The position numbers were made by a program, and so were the translations under genes. The notes under the pieces were generated by a model. It made no database searches, was not told the DNA's origin, and saw only the letters and a list, made by a program, of their open reading frames with translations. Positions 1 through 5,854 of a DNA stretch of 5,957 nucleotides are shown here, piece by piece (the first letter of the stretch is position 1; the number at the start of each line of letters is the position of its first letter). Source of the stretch: an uncultured Clostridia bacterium (GTDB lineage Bacteria; Bacillota; Clostridia; Oscillospirales; Ruminococcaceae); the NCBI GenBank assembly GCA_946533615.1, contig CAMNBY010000117.1:1-5957 (forward strand), in the 5' to 3' direction.

Positions 1-64
1 CTGCAACCTTAACCTGACGGTGAACAGCTTCACCGCAAGGCTAAGGAACAGGCTTTTTGTCTGA
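1..64 (+). CDS. holB: 3' end of preceding gene, probably DNA polymerase III subunit delta prime (partial)
   Basis: Only the last 20 codons are in the window; the frame starts at base 2 and ends with TGA at 62-64. The other two plus frames are closed by stops within the first 15 bases. The tail reads CNLNLTVNSFTARLRNRLFV. This resembles the C-terminal helix of delta prime subunits, which often carry an N-x-N-L-x-L pattern followed by a short amphipathic helix. Delta prime is part of the clamp loader that places the beta sliding clamp on DNA. The main support is position: in Bacillus subtilis and many Clostridia holB lies directly upstream of ricT (yaaT), as here, with a 30-base gap. Twenty residues cannot prove the family, so the assignment is an inference from tail plus synteny. 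Confidence 0.6.
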   Translation, partial: CNLNLTVNSFTARLRNRLFV

Positions 65-94
65 AAGCAGAAAAAACACAAGGAGGAAATACCC

Positions 95-958
95 ATGATG
101 AAGATAATCGGCGTGCGGTTCAAATCGGTCGGAAAGATCTACTATTTCGATCCGCACGGTCTTGAAATAAAGGAAAACGACAAGGTCATAGTCGAGACCG
201 CGAGAGGCGTTGAGTGCGGAAGCGTCGTGCTCGTTGACCGCGAGATCGACGAGAGCAAGTTCCAGAACCCCCTGAAGCCCGTTATCCGCATTGCGACAAG
301 CAAGGACTTCGACACCATCGAGCGCAACAAGCGCCGCGAGAAGGACGCCTTCGAAATATGCAAGCAGAAGATCGCAAAGCACGGCCTTAAAATGAACCTG
401 ATCGACGTTGAGTGTACCTTTGACAACTCAAAGCTGCTGTTCTACTTCACCGCCGAGTCAAGAGTCGATTTCCGCGAGCTGGTAAAGGATCTGGCAGGCG
501 AGTTCCACACAAGGATAGAGCTGAGGCAGATAGGCGTCCGCGACGAAGCAAAGATGCTGGGCGGCCTCGGTATCTGCGGCCAGCCTTACTGCTGTTCGCG
601 TTTCCTTGGCGAGTTCCAGCCTGTGTCGATAAAAATGGCAAAGGAGCAGTCGCTGTCTCTTAACCCCACAAAGATCTCGGGCGCCTGCGGCCGCCTGATG
701 TGCTGCCTGAAATACGAGCAGGACAGCTACGAGCAGCTTTACAAAACAACGCCGAAGGCAGGCTCAGTGGTCAAGACCGCTGAGGGACGCGGAATTGTCG
801 AGGAGGCCAATCTCCTCACCGGCAAGCTGAGGGTAAAGATCGACAAGAGCGACAACGTTGTCACCGTTGACAAGAAGGACGTCGAGATAATCAAGGAGGC
901 CTCGGGACGCATCAACAAGAACGAGTTCAAGGAGCTCAAGAAGCTTGAGGACAACTGA
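95..958 (+). CDS. ricT: RicT (YaaT), PSP1-domain Fe-S regulator of RNase Y
   Basis: A 287-residue protein, close to the roughly 275 residues of B. subtilis RicT. In that species RicT forms the Y-complex with RicA (YmcA) and RicF (YlbF), which carries [4Fe-4S] clusters and steers RNase Y in maturation of operon mRNAs; its loss affects sporulation, competence and biofilm formation. The N-terminal part (about 1-60) opens with the family-typical IIGVRFK and carries the ETARGVECG segment, the PSP1 core follows (about 60-150), and two cysteine clusters lie at C161-x4-C166-C167 and C198-x4-C203-C204, the six cysteines expected for cluster binding. The tail (about 220-268) looks like a small KOW/SH3-type beta barrel (GSVVKTAEGRGIVEEANLLTG), followed by a lysine-rich end. 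AAGGAGG at 80-86 lies 8 bases before the first of two tandem ATG codons; the second ATG (98) is possible but less well spaced. The NUDIX gene overlaps its stop codon. Neither ricA nor ricF is in the window. Confidence 0.93.
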   Translation: MMKIIGVRFKSVGKIYYFDPHGLEIKENDKVIVETARGVECGSVVLVDREIDESKFQNPLKPVIRIATSKDFDTIERNKRREKDAFEICKQKIAKHGLKMNLIDVECTFDNSKLLFYFTAESRVDFRELVKDLAGEFHTRIELRQIGVRDEAKMLGGLGICGQPYCCSRFLGEFQPVSIKMAKEQSLSLNPTKISGACGRLMCCLKYEQDSYEQLYKTTPKAGSVVKTAEGRGIVEEANLLTGKLRVKIDKSDNVVTVDKKDVEIIKEASGRINKNEFKELKKLEDN

Positions 959-1389
959 TGCAGGGGTATAATTGTATCATAGTCGTTCACAGGGACGGAC
1001 GGCGGTGGCTGATGTGCAGGCGGCGCCGTGACCCCTACAAGGGGCTGCTCAACCTTGTGGGCGGAAAGATAGAGCAGGGCGAGACCAAGGAGGACGCTGC
1101 TCGCCGCGAGCTTTTTGAAGAAACAGGGCTGACGCCCGGAGATATCACGCTCACGCGGCTGATGACCTTTGACTATCCCTGCGATGGCTGCTTTGTCGAT
1201 GTCTTTGCGGGACAGCTCAGAGAAGAAAGACCCGTGAGCGGCGACGAGAACGAGCTTCTTTGGGTCAGCCTCGAAGAAAACTTTTTTGACATGAACAGAT
1301 TTGCGGGTGAGGGCAACATCGGGCATATGCTCGAGATACTAAAGCTCCACCCCGAGCTCGCAAGACTTGATATAAGGAAAGGAAACTGA
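958..1389 (+). CDS. NUDIX hydrolase, MutT-like
   Basis: A 143-residue single-domain NUDIX protein. The Nudix box is complete at residues 36-58: G36, E42, then R50-E51-L52-F53-E54-E55-T56-G57-L58, matching GX5EX7REUXEEXGU; E51, E54 and E55 are the expected Mg2+ ligands. The family hydrolyses nucleoside diphosphates linked to another moiety (X), releasing NMP and P-X. The strand before the box (LMCRRRRDPYKGLLNLVGG) and the ENELLWVSLEE segment after it resemble MutT-type proteins annotated as 8-oxo-dGTP diphosphatases, but NUDIX substrates cannot be read reliably from sequence, and ADP-ribose or another nucleotide is possible. The ATG shares its A with the TGA stop of ricT, and TGAGG at 946-950 is a suitably spaced ribosome binding site, so the two genes are probably translationally coupled. 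The next gene begins one base after its stop. Housekeeping clean-up of damaged or unwanted nucleotides in the cytoplasm is the likely role. Confidence 0.9.
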   Translation: MQGYNCIIVVHRDGRRWLMCRRRRDPYKGLLNLVGGKIEQGETKEDAARRELFEETGLTPGDITLTRLMTFDYPCDGCFVDVFAGQLREERPVSGDENELLWVSLEENFFDMNRFAGEGNIGHMLEILKLHPELARLDIRKGN

Positions 1390-1390
1390 A

Positions 1391-2668
1391 ATGATTAGAT
1401 TCAAAAACGGCCTTGTAATGGACATGAAAGAATCCTGCGCACCTGAGAAAAAAGAGGTCTGGACAGACGGCGACAGGATCATCTTTGTAGGAGTGCCGAC
1501 AGACGAGCAGCTAAAAAGCGCTGTCTTTGAGCGCGAGATCGACCTGAACGGCGGACTGCTGATGCCATCGTTCAAGAACGCGCACACCCACTCTGCAATG
1601 ACCTTCCTGCGCAGCTATGCCGATGACCTGCCGCTGCAATCGTGGCTCTTCGATCAGGTCTTCCCGATGGAGGCCAAGCTCAAAGGCGAGGACATCTACT
1701 GGTTCACCAAGCTTGCGATCCTTGAATACCTGTCAAGCGGCATGACCGCAAGCTTTGATATGTATTTCGAGCTTGACGATTACTTCAAGGCGAACGTCGA
1801 GAGCGGCTTTCGGACGGTGATGTGCGGCGCTGTCAGCGGCAGTGCCGATAACGCCAAAAGGCTTGAAGAGAATTACCTTAAATTCAACGGCGCCGATCCG
1901 CTTGTGAGCTTCCGTCTCGGCTTCCACGCCGAGTACACCGCAGAACGCGGGCTGCTGGAGGCCGTCGCCGACCTTGCCCGTAAATACAAGGCTCCCGTCT
2001 GCACGCATATCTCCGAGACACGCAGCGAGGTACAGGGCTGCATCGACAAATACGGAATGACGCCTCCTGCCCTGTTTTCAAGCCTCGGGATATTCGACTA
2101 CGGCGGCACGGGCTTCCACTGTGTACATTTCAGCGACGAGGACATCGAACTCTTCAAGGCTCACGGCGTCAGCGCTGTGACCTGCCCCGCTTCCAACGCA
2201 AAGCTCGCCAGCGGCATTGCTCCGCTGACAAAGTTCATCGACAGGGGCGTGACACTTGGCGTCGGCACCGACGGCGCAGCCTCGAACAACTGCCTTGATA
2301 TGTTCCGCGAGATGTTCCTGATGACCGCCCTGCAAAAGATAAAGCTTGAGGACGCATCTGCCCTGCCCGCAGACAAGGTTCTTACGGCGGCGACAAAGGG
2401 CTCGGCTCTGGCTATGGGGCTTCCCGACTGCGACTGCATCGCAGAGGGCAAGCAGGCCGACCTTGTGGTGCTTGACCTTGACAAGCCGAACATGAGGCCT
2501 TTCAACAATATCCCGAAGAACATCGTCTACAGCGGCTCGAAGCAGAACGTCAAGCTGACCATGTGCGCAGGCCGCGTGCTCTACGAGGACGGCAAGTATT
2601 TCATAGGCGAGGACGTTTCGCGCATCTATGCCCGCTGCGAGGAGCTTGCCGAGGCGCTCAAGCACTGA
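1391..2668 (+). CDS. mtaD: Amidohydrolase, probable 5'-methylthioadenosine/S-adenosylhomocysteine deaminase
   Basis: A 425-residue metal-dependent hydrolase of the amidohydrolase superfamily (ATZ/TRZ, chlorohydrolase-like branch). Visible motifs fit a mononuclear zinc deaminase: H65-T-H67 after the first barrel strand, H179 in LGFHAEYT, H206-x2-E209 in CTHISET (metal ligand and catalytic acid), H243/H246 in FHCVHFSDE and D294 in GVGTDGAASNN. The TASFDMYF and ADDLPLQSWL segments are typical of MtaD proteins, which deaminate MTA or SAH to the inosyl compounds as part of S-adenosylmethionine by-product recycling. The N- and C-terminal strands form the usual small beta sandwich, ending with an ADLVVLDLDKP-type motif. 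The length is normal for the family (about 430) and no key residue is missing. AAGGAAAGG at 1376-1384 precedes the ATG, which lies one base past the NUDIX stop, so it is the last gene of the ricT unit. Related deaminases acting on guanine, 8-oxoguanine or other N-ribosylated purines share these motifs, so the exact substrate is uncertain. Confidence 0.83.
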   Translation: MIRFKNGLVMDMKESCAPEKKEVWTDGDRIIFVGVPTDEQLKSAVFEREIDLNGGLLMPSFKNAHTHSAMTFLRSYADDLPLQSWLFDQVFPMEAKLKGEDIYWFTKLAILEYLSSGMTASFDMYFELDDYFKANVESGFRTVMCGAVSGSADNAKRLEENYLKFNGADPLVSFRLGFHAEYTAERGLLEAVADLARKYKAPVCTHISETRSEVQGCIDKYGMTPPALFSSLGIFDYGGTGFHCVHFSDEDIELFKAHGVSAVTCPASNAKLASGIAPLTKFIDRGVTLGVGTDGAASNNCLDMFREMFLMTALQKIKLEDASALPADKVLTAATKGSALAMGLPDCDCIAEGKQADLVVLDLDKPNMRPFNNIPKNIVYSGSKQNVKLTMCAGRVLYEDGKYFIGEDVSRIYARCEELAEALKH

Positions 2669-2685
2669 CGCAGACAAGAAAAGAA

Positions 2686-2729
2686 GATGGCCATTCGGTA
2701 TCACCTTTCGGCGATAACAAATGGCCATT
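2686..2729. terminator. Hairpin between convergent genes, probable bidirectional terminator
   Basis: Arms 2686-2705 and 2710-2729 form a 20-position stem with 16 Watson-Crick pairs, one G-T and three mismatches around a TTTC loop. The outer half is nearly perfect because each arm contains the self-complementary ATGGCCAT. It begins 17 bases after the mtaD stop and lies 22 bases beyond the stop of the minus-strand gene. Read on the minus strand it is followed by a T-rich tract (TTCTTTTCTT, 2685-2676), a good intrinsic terminator. On the plus strand the tail is weaker (TTTATCT after the stem), so termination there is likely but less efficient. Confidence 0.75.
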
Positions 2730-2751
2730 ATTTATCTGATGATCTGCTTAT

Positions 2752-3975
2752 TCAATTACCGGCAGGTCTGCTTTTTTTGTTATATCCGATCTTCAAAGCA
2801 ACGGCAGCCGCAATGGAAGCAACGCACACTCCGAAGAAGATCAGGCCCGAATACATCGGCGCCTTGAACATCGGCTTGATAACGGCGGCGGCAACGCCTG
2901 CGGCATCTCCGTCAATGCCCGAGATGATCGCCGGAACGCCGAAGAAAACAGCCAGCGCAAGGATACCGTGGATCGCAAAGACGATCGCATAGCCGCGGAA
3001 GGCTCTGTAAACGCCCGAGCCGTCCTTCCTGTACAGGAAGATAAGCCTTGTAAGTATCAGCAGCATTGCAGCGATCACGCCGATCATGAAATATACCGAG
3101 CCGACTACGCTTGTGATTTTGAAAACAAAGCCCGTGTCTCTCTTGATGTCCTTGAACTTGTCGTTGAACTCGTCGGCGAAGCTTTCGGACTTGCTCTCGA
3201 TCTTTCGCCAATCCTTGTCGCTGAGGCGCTTACCGATGACATCTTCGATCTCGTCCTCGTTGTCCTCGATGGCGTCGATAATATCGTCGGCGTCGATCTT
3301 GGGGTTCTTTCCGCCCTCGAACACAAAGGTCGTCATCTGCACGCTGTACTTGGTGAGCAGCTTTGAAAAGTCAGTGTCTTCAAGTATCTCCTCGATGTCG
3401 TCGCTGTCGAGCGAGGAATTCTTTTCTACCATATCAATTATAGCGTCGGACTTAGCGGCTTCTTTGCTGGCTTCCTTGAAGGCGCTCTTGATGTAGGTCT
3501 TCGAGGTCAGGAACCTTGCGAGGAAAGAAACAAAGAGCAGCCCGCAGAGGATATACAGGATAAGCAGCCACAGGAAGGCTCTTCCCTTAACGTTCGAGCC
3601 CTTGACAGAGGCTGCGGTCGTATACTGCGGAGGCAGCTCCGAGGGCGCAGCCGTGTTCTGCGGAGGCAGCCGCAGCACCATTGACTTCTCTATCTCGTCC
3701 TCGGGCGGGTAATACGGCTGTTCGCGAGCGGGCTGAGGGATAGCGGGCTGTTCAAACTGCGGCTGAACAGCTTCCCTGTTGTCGATGGGCGCATTGCCTG
3801 CATAGACCGTCCCGTCGGGCTGAGGCGGAGCGGCGTTTTCCTGCGGCGGAATTTGGTAAGATACGAACTGATCTGCGGGCTGAGGTGCGGGCGCTTCGGC
3901 AGCGACCGGTGCCCCGCAGGAGCGGCAGAACCTTGCGTTCTCCCCTAATGAGGCTCCGCATTTATTACAAAACAT
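2752..3975 (-). CDS. Zinc-ribbon membrane protein of unknown function
   Basis: A 407-residue protein. Residues 1-21 are a zinc ribbon (C3-x2-C6 and C17-x2-C20, in MFCNKCGASL and FCRSCGAP). Residues 22-130 are a low-complexity linker rich in Pro, Gln and Ala, probably disordered. Hydrophobic segments lie at about 133-153, 286-314, 328-350 and 374-395. Positive charges after segment 2 (YRKDGSGVYRAFR) and at the C-terminus (KKSR) put the ribbon, linker, loop 2-3 and tail in the cytoplasm. The region 155-285 would then be an extracytoplasmic, acidic, largely helical domain (DSDDIEEILEDTDF, DADDIIDAIEDNEDEIEDVIG). Such zinc-ribbon plus membrane-domain proteins are common in Clostridia and largely uncharacterised; I cannot name a function. 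A purine-rich AGGGGG ribosome binding site (about 3985-3990 on the minus strand) precedes the ATG. It has its own promoter and a strong terminator, and is divergent from the isomerase gene and convergent with mtaD, so it is probably monocistronic. Confidence 0.85.
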   Translation of the reverse strand: MFCNKCGASLGENARFCRSCGAPVAAEAPAPQPADQFVSYQIPPQENAAPPQPDGTVYAGNAPIDNREAVQPQFEQPAIPQPAREQPYYPPEDEIEKSMVLRLPPQNTAAPSELPPQYTTAASVKGSNVKGRAFLWLLILYILCGLLFVSFLARFLTSKTYIKSAFKEASKEAAKSDAIIDMVEKNSSLDSDDIEEILEDTDFSKLLTKYSVQMTTFVFEGGKNPKIDADDIIDAIEDNEDEIEDVIGKRLSDKDWRKIESKSESFADEFNDKFKDIKRDTGFVFKITSVVGSVYFMIGVIAAMLLILTRLIFLYRKDGSGVYRAFRGYAIVFAIHGILALAVFFGVPAIISGIDGDAAGVAAAVIKPMFKAPMYSGLIFFGVCVASIAAAVALKIGYNKKSRPAGN

Positions 3976-4001
3976 ATATATTTACCCCCTATTATATCGT
4001 G

Positions 4002-4024
4002 CCGAGAGCCGTCGGCGGCCTCGG
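4002..4024 (-). promoter_or_regulatory. GC-rich hairpin at the predicted 5' end of the zinc-ribbon gene transcript
   Basis: Arms 4002-4006/4020-4024 (5 bp) and 4008-4011/4016-4019 (4 bp) stack into a 9-bp, almost all G/C stem with one bulged base at 4007 and a four-base loop (4012-4015). On the minus strand it starts about two bases after the transcription start predicted from the TATAAT box and lies well before the ribosome binding site. Terminal 5' hairpins are known to stabilise some bacterial mRNAs; that role here is an inference. It is not followed by a T run in the minus direction, so it does not look like a terminator. Confidence 0.5.
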
Positions 4025-4032
4025 TCATAAAT

Positions 4033-4061
4033 ATTATAACACTCTTGTCCTTCAAATTCAA
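4033..4061 (-). promoter_or_regulatory. Sigma-A type promoter for the zinc-ribbon protein gene
   Basis: On the minus strand, TTGAAT (4061-4056) and TATAAT (4038-4033) are separated by exactly 17 bases. The -10 box is consensus and the -35 box matches four of six positions of TTGACA. Transcription should start near 4026, giving a leader of about 50 bases before the ATG at 3975. Confidence 0.75.
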
Positions 4062-4066
4062 TAGCT

Positions 4067-4082
4067 TACAAAAATTTTTGTA
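4067..4082. promoter_or_regulatory. Perfect 16-bp palindrome between divergent promoters (possible operator or shared UP element)
   Basis: TACAAAAATTTTTGTA is perfectly self-complementary. It lies between the -35 boxes of the two divergent promoters, 5 bases from one (4056-4061) and 6 bases from the other (4089-4094), so its centre is about 50 bases upstream of both predicted starts. This fits a dimeric regulator acting on both genes, or paired A-tracts serving as UP elements for RNA polymerase alpha subunits. AT-rich palindromes also arise by chance, so function is an inference. Confidence 0.45.
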
Positions 4083-4088
4083 TTTGTC

Positions 4089-4118
4089 TTTACAACGGGC
4101 GGCGCTTTGTGGTATAAT
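4089..4118 (+). promoter_or_regulatory. Sigma-A type promoter for the sugar isomerase gene
   Basis: TTTACA (4089-4094) and TATAAT (4113-4118) are separated by 18 bases; the -35 box matches TTGACA at five of six positions and the -10 box is consensus. The start is predicted near 4125, giving a leader of about 30 bases. The -10 box lies downstream of the in-frame ATG at 4107, which rules out that codon as start for transcripts from this promoter. Confidence 0.8.
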
Positions 4119-4139
4119 ATTACACAAGAAATTTATCCC

Positions 4140-4146
4140 AAGGAGG
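4140..4146 (+). promoter_or_regulatory. Ribosome binding site that fixes the isomerase start
   Basis: AAGGAGG, fully complementary to the 16S rRNA 3' end, stands 8 bases before ATG 4155. No comparable site precedes the earlier in-frame ATG at 4107, whose upstream sequence is GGGCGGCGCTTTGTGGTATA-like promoter spacer and not a spaced AGGAGG. This selects 4155 as the start. Confidence 0.88.
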
Positions 4147-4154
4147 ACTGTATC

Positions 4155-5639
4155 ATGTTTGAAAACACACCCGTTGTAAAGCTTGGCATCGTTGCTGTTT
4201 CGAGGGACTGCTTCCCCAAGAGCCTCTCCGCCTCGAGAAGGGCAAATGTCTGTAAGGAATACGCCGCAAGATACGGCGAGATCTACGAATGTCCCGTAAC
4301 CGTCGAGAACGAGCTTGAAATGCTCGAGGCTCTCGAGGACGTGAACAAGGCAGGCGTTAACGCGCTTGTTGTTTACCTCGGGAACTTCGGCCCCGAGAGC
4401 TGCGAGACCCTGCTGGCAAAGAAATTCGGCGGCCCCGTGATGTTTGCGGCAGCAGCCGAGGAGGACTGCGGCCGCGCTCTTGTTGATGCAAGAGGCGACG
4501 CATACTGCGGAATGCTCAACGCCAGCTACAACCTTGCGCTGAGGAACATCAAGGCCTACATACCCGAATACCCCGTAGGCACCCCCGACGAGGTAGCCGC
4601 GATGATCGCGGAGTTCATTCCCGTGGCTAAGGCCGTCATCGGGCTTAGAGACCTGAAGCTGATAAGCTTTGGCCCCCGTCCGCAGGATTTCCTTGCCTGC
4701 AACGCACCTATCAAGCGGCTCTACGATCTGGGCGTTGAGATCGAGGAGAACTCGGAGCTTGATCTTTTTGCGGCATACAACGACCACAAGGACGACCCTC
4801 GCATACCGGAGGTCATCGCCGACATGGAGCGCGAGCTTGGCGACGGCAACAAAATGGCAGGCATACTTCCCAAGCTTGCGCAGTACGAGCTGACCCTGCT
4901 CGACTGGATAGACGCACACAAGGGCGAGAGGAAGTATGTCGCCTTTGCAAACAAGTGCTGGCCCTCGTTCCAGACTCAGTTCGGCTTTGTGCCCTGCTAT
5001 GTTAACAGCCGCCTGACCGCAAAGGGCATACCCGTTTCCTGCGAGGTCGATATTTACGGCGCCCTCAGCGAATACATCGGCACCTGCGTTTCGGACGACG
5101 TTGTAACCCTGCTTGACATCAACAACTCCGTTCCCGGCGACATCTACCGCGAGGAGATCGAAGGAAAGTTCGGCTACACCCAGCACGATACTTTCATGGG
5201 CTTCCACTGCGGCAACACCGCCTCCTGCAAGCTCACAAGCTCTAAGATGAGCTATCAGCTGATAATGCACCGCACTCTCGAGCCCGACAGCGAGCCCGAC
5301 ATCTCGCGCGGAACTCTCGAGGGCGACATTGTTCCCGGAGCGATCACGTTCTACAGGCTGCAATCCACGGCTGACGCAAAGCTCCGCGCTTACATCGCAC
5401 ACGGAGAGGTGCTGCCCGTTGCGACACGCTCCTTCGGCGGCATCGGCATCTTCGCTATCCCCGAGATGGGACGCTTCTACCGCCATGTGCTTATCGAGAA
5501 GAACTTCCCGCATCACGGCGCTGTGGCCTTCGGTCACTTCGGCAAGGCGCTCTACAATGTCTTCCGCTATCTCGGCTGCGAGGACATCGGCTTCAATCAG
5601 CCGAAGGGTATGCTCTACAAGACCGAAAACCCGTTTTGA
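4155..5639 (+). CDS. L-fucose/L-arabinose isomerase family protein
   Basis: A 494-residue protein from the ATG at 4155. It resembles the FucI/AraA superfamily, cytoplasmic metal-dependent enzymes that interconvert aldoses and ketoses. An N-terminal Rossmann-like region (about 1-165, KLGIVAVSRD and NALVVYLGNFGPE) precedes a second alpha/beta domain (about 166-290) and the C-terminal catalytic region. SCEVDIYGALSEYIG supplies E297 and, 24 residues on, D321 (LLDINNS). As I recall E. coli FucI, its Mn2+ ligands E337 and D361 have the same spacing. FPHHGAVAFGHFGKAL (451-466) resembles the NHGV-x2-GHVGAD segment with the third ligand H528, pointing to H454 here. The metal triad therefore appears intact, favouring an active enzyme. 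E. coli FucI is longer (about 590), so this is a shorter subfamily and the sugar cannot be named. The gene has its own promoter and a following stem-loop, and no kinase, aldolase or sugar transporter lies nearby. Confidence 0.82.
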   Translation: MFENTPVVKLGIVAVSRDCFPKSLSASRRANVCKEYAARYGEIYECPVTVENELEMLEALEDVNKAGVNALVVYLGNFGPESCETLLAKKFGGPVMFAAAAEEDCGRALVDARGDAYCGMLNASYNLALRNIKAYIPEYPVGTPDEVAAMIAEFIPVAKAVIGLRDLKLISFGPRPQDFLACNAPIKRLYDLGVEIEENSELDLFAAYNDHKDDPRIPEVIADMERELGDGNKMAGILPKLAQYELTLLDWIDAHKGERKYVAFANKCWPSFQTQFGFVPCYVNSRLTAKGIPVSCEVDIYGALSEYIGTCVSDDVVTLLDINNSVPGDIYREEIEGKFGYTQHDTFMGFHCGNTASCKLTSSKMSYQLIMHRTLEPDSEPDISRGTLEGDIVPGAITFYRLQSTADAKLRAYIAHGEVLPVATRSFGGIGIFAIPEMGRFYRHVLIEKNFPHHGAVAFGHFGKALYNVFRYLGCEDIGFNQPKGMLYKTENPF

Positions 5640-5664
5640 TAATCCGGAGATGATCTGACGAACG

Positions 5665-5700
5665 CGGCTGCGCAGGCCAAGATTTTGTCCTGCGCAGCCG
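5665..5700 (+). terminator. Stem-loop after the isomerase gene, weak terminator candidate
   Basis: Arms 5665-5676 and 5689-5700 are perfectly complementary over 12 GC-rich bases (CGGCTGCGCAGG), with a 12-base loop (5677-5688). It starts 25 bases after the isomerase stop. A run of T does not follow (TCAAAGCATCTGCTG), so it is not a canonical intrinsic terminator; it may cause pausing, or protect the 3' end of the mRNA. Confidence 0.55.
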
Positions 5701-5795
5701 TCAAAGCATCTGCTGTTCTGCGTTCACTTCGGCAGGGCAAAAAGCGACCCTAAATGCTGATAACCATAATTTATAAAAAAAATTCGCCTAAACTA

Positions 5796-5824
5796 TGGAC
5801 AAAAAAGAAATTATATAGTATAAT
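5796..5824 (+). promoter_or_regulatory. Sigma-A type promoter for rsmD
   Basis: TGGACA (5796-5801) and TATAAT (5819-5824) are separated by 17 bases, with five of six and six of six consensus matches. It sits in an AT-rich stretch (about 5765-5835) with A-tracts upstream of the -35 box. The start is predicted near 5831, about 24 bases before the rsmD ATG. The part of the gap from 5701 to about 5765 shows nothing else recognisable. Confidence 0.8.
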
Positions 5825-5854
5825 AGTGATATATCGTTTGAATGAGGTATCCGA

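Noticed and set aside
161..206. A possible link of the ricT cysteines and nearby genes to a new Fe-S based defence system
   Set aside because: The six cysteines are the normal RicT cluster ligands and every neighbour has a housekeeping-type family; nothing in the window resembles defence genes.
739..1326. A 195-codon minus-strand open frame opposite ricT and the NUDIX gene
   Set aside because: It spans the junction of two genuine genes on the other strand and has no family resemblance or credible ribosome binding site context.
2078..2728. A 216-codon minus-strand open frame opposite the amidohydrolase
   Set aside because: It is antisense to a well-supported gene with intact family motifs, begins in the terminator hairpin, and its translation has the Val/Ala/Leu-rich look of a shadow frame.
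2687..2992. A 101-codon plus-strand open frame starting in the intergenic hairpin
   Set aside because: The start codon is inside the terminator stem, there is no ribosome binding site with proper spacing, and most of it is antisense to the end of the zinc-ribbon protein gene.
3991..3996. A second TATAAT on the minus strand just upstream of the zinc-ribbon gene
   Set aside because: No -35 box is found 16-18 bases upstream (the region is the GC-rich hairpin), and a start from it would fall near the ribosome binding site. The promoter at 4033-4061 is far better.
3945..5537. A 530-codon open frame on the minus strand
   Set aside because: It lies wholly opposite the isomerase gene and its promoter region, shows no recognisable domain, and is explained by the strong third-position G/C bias of the true gene. 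It would also run through both divergent promoters.
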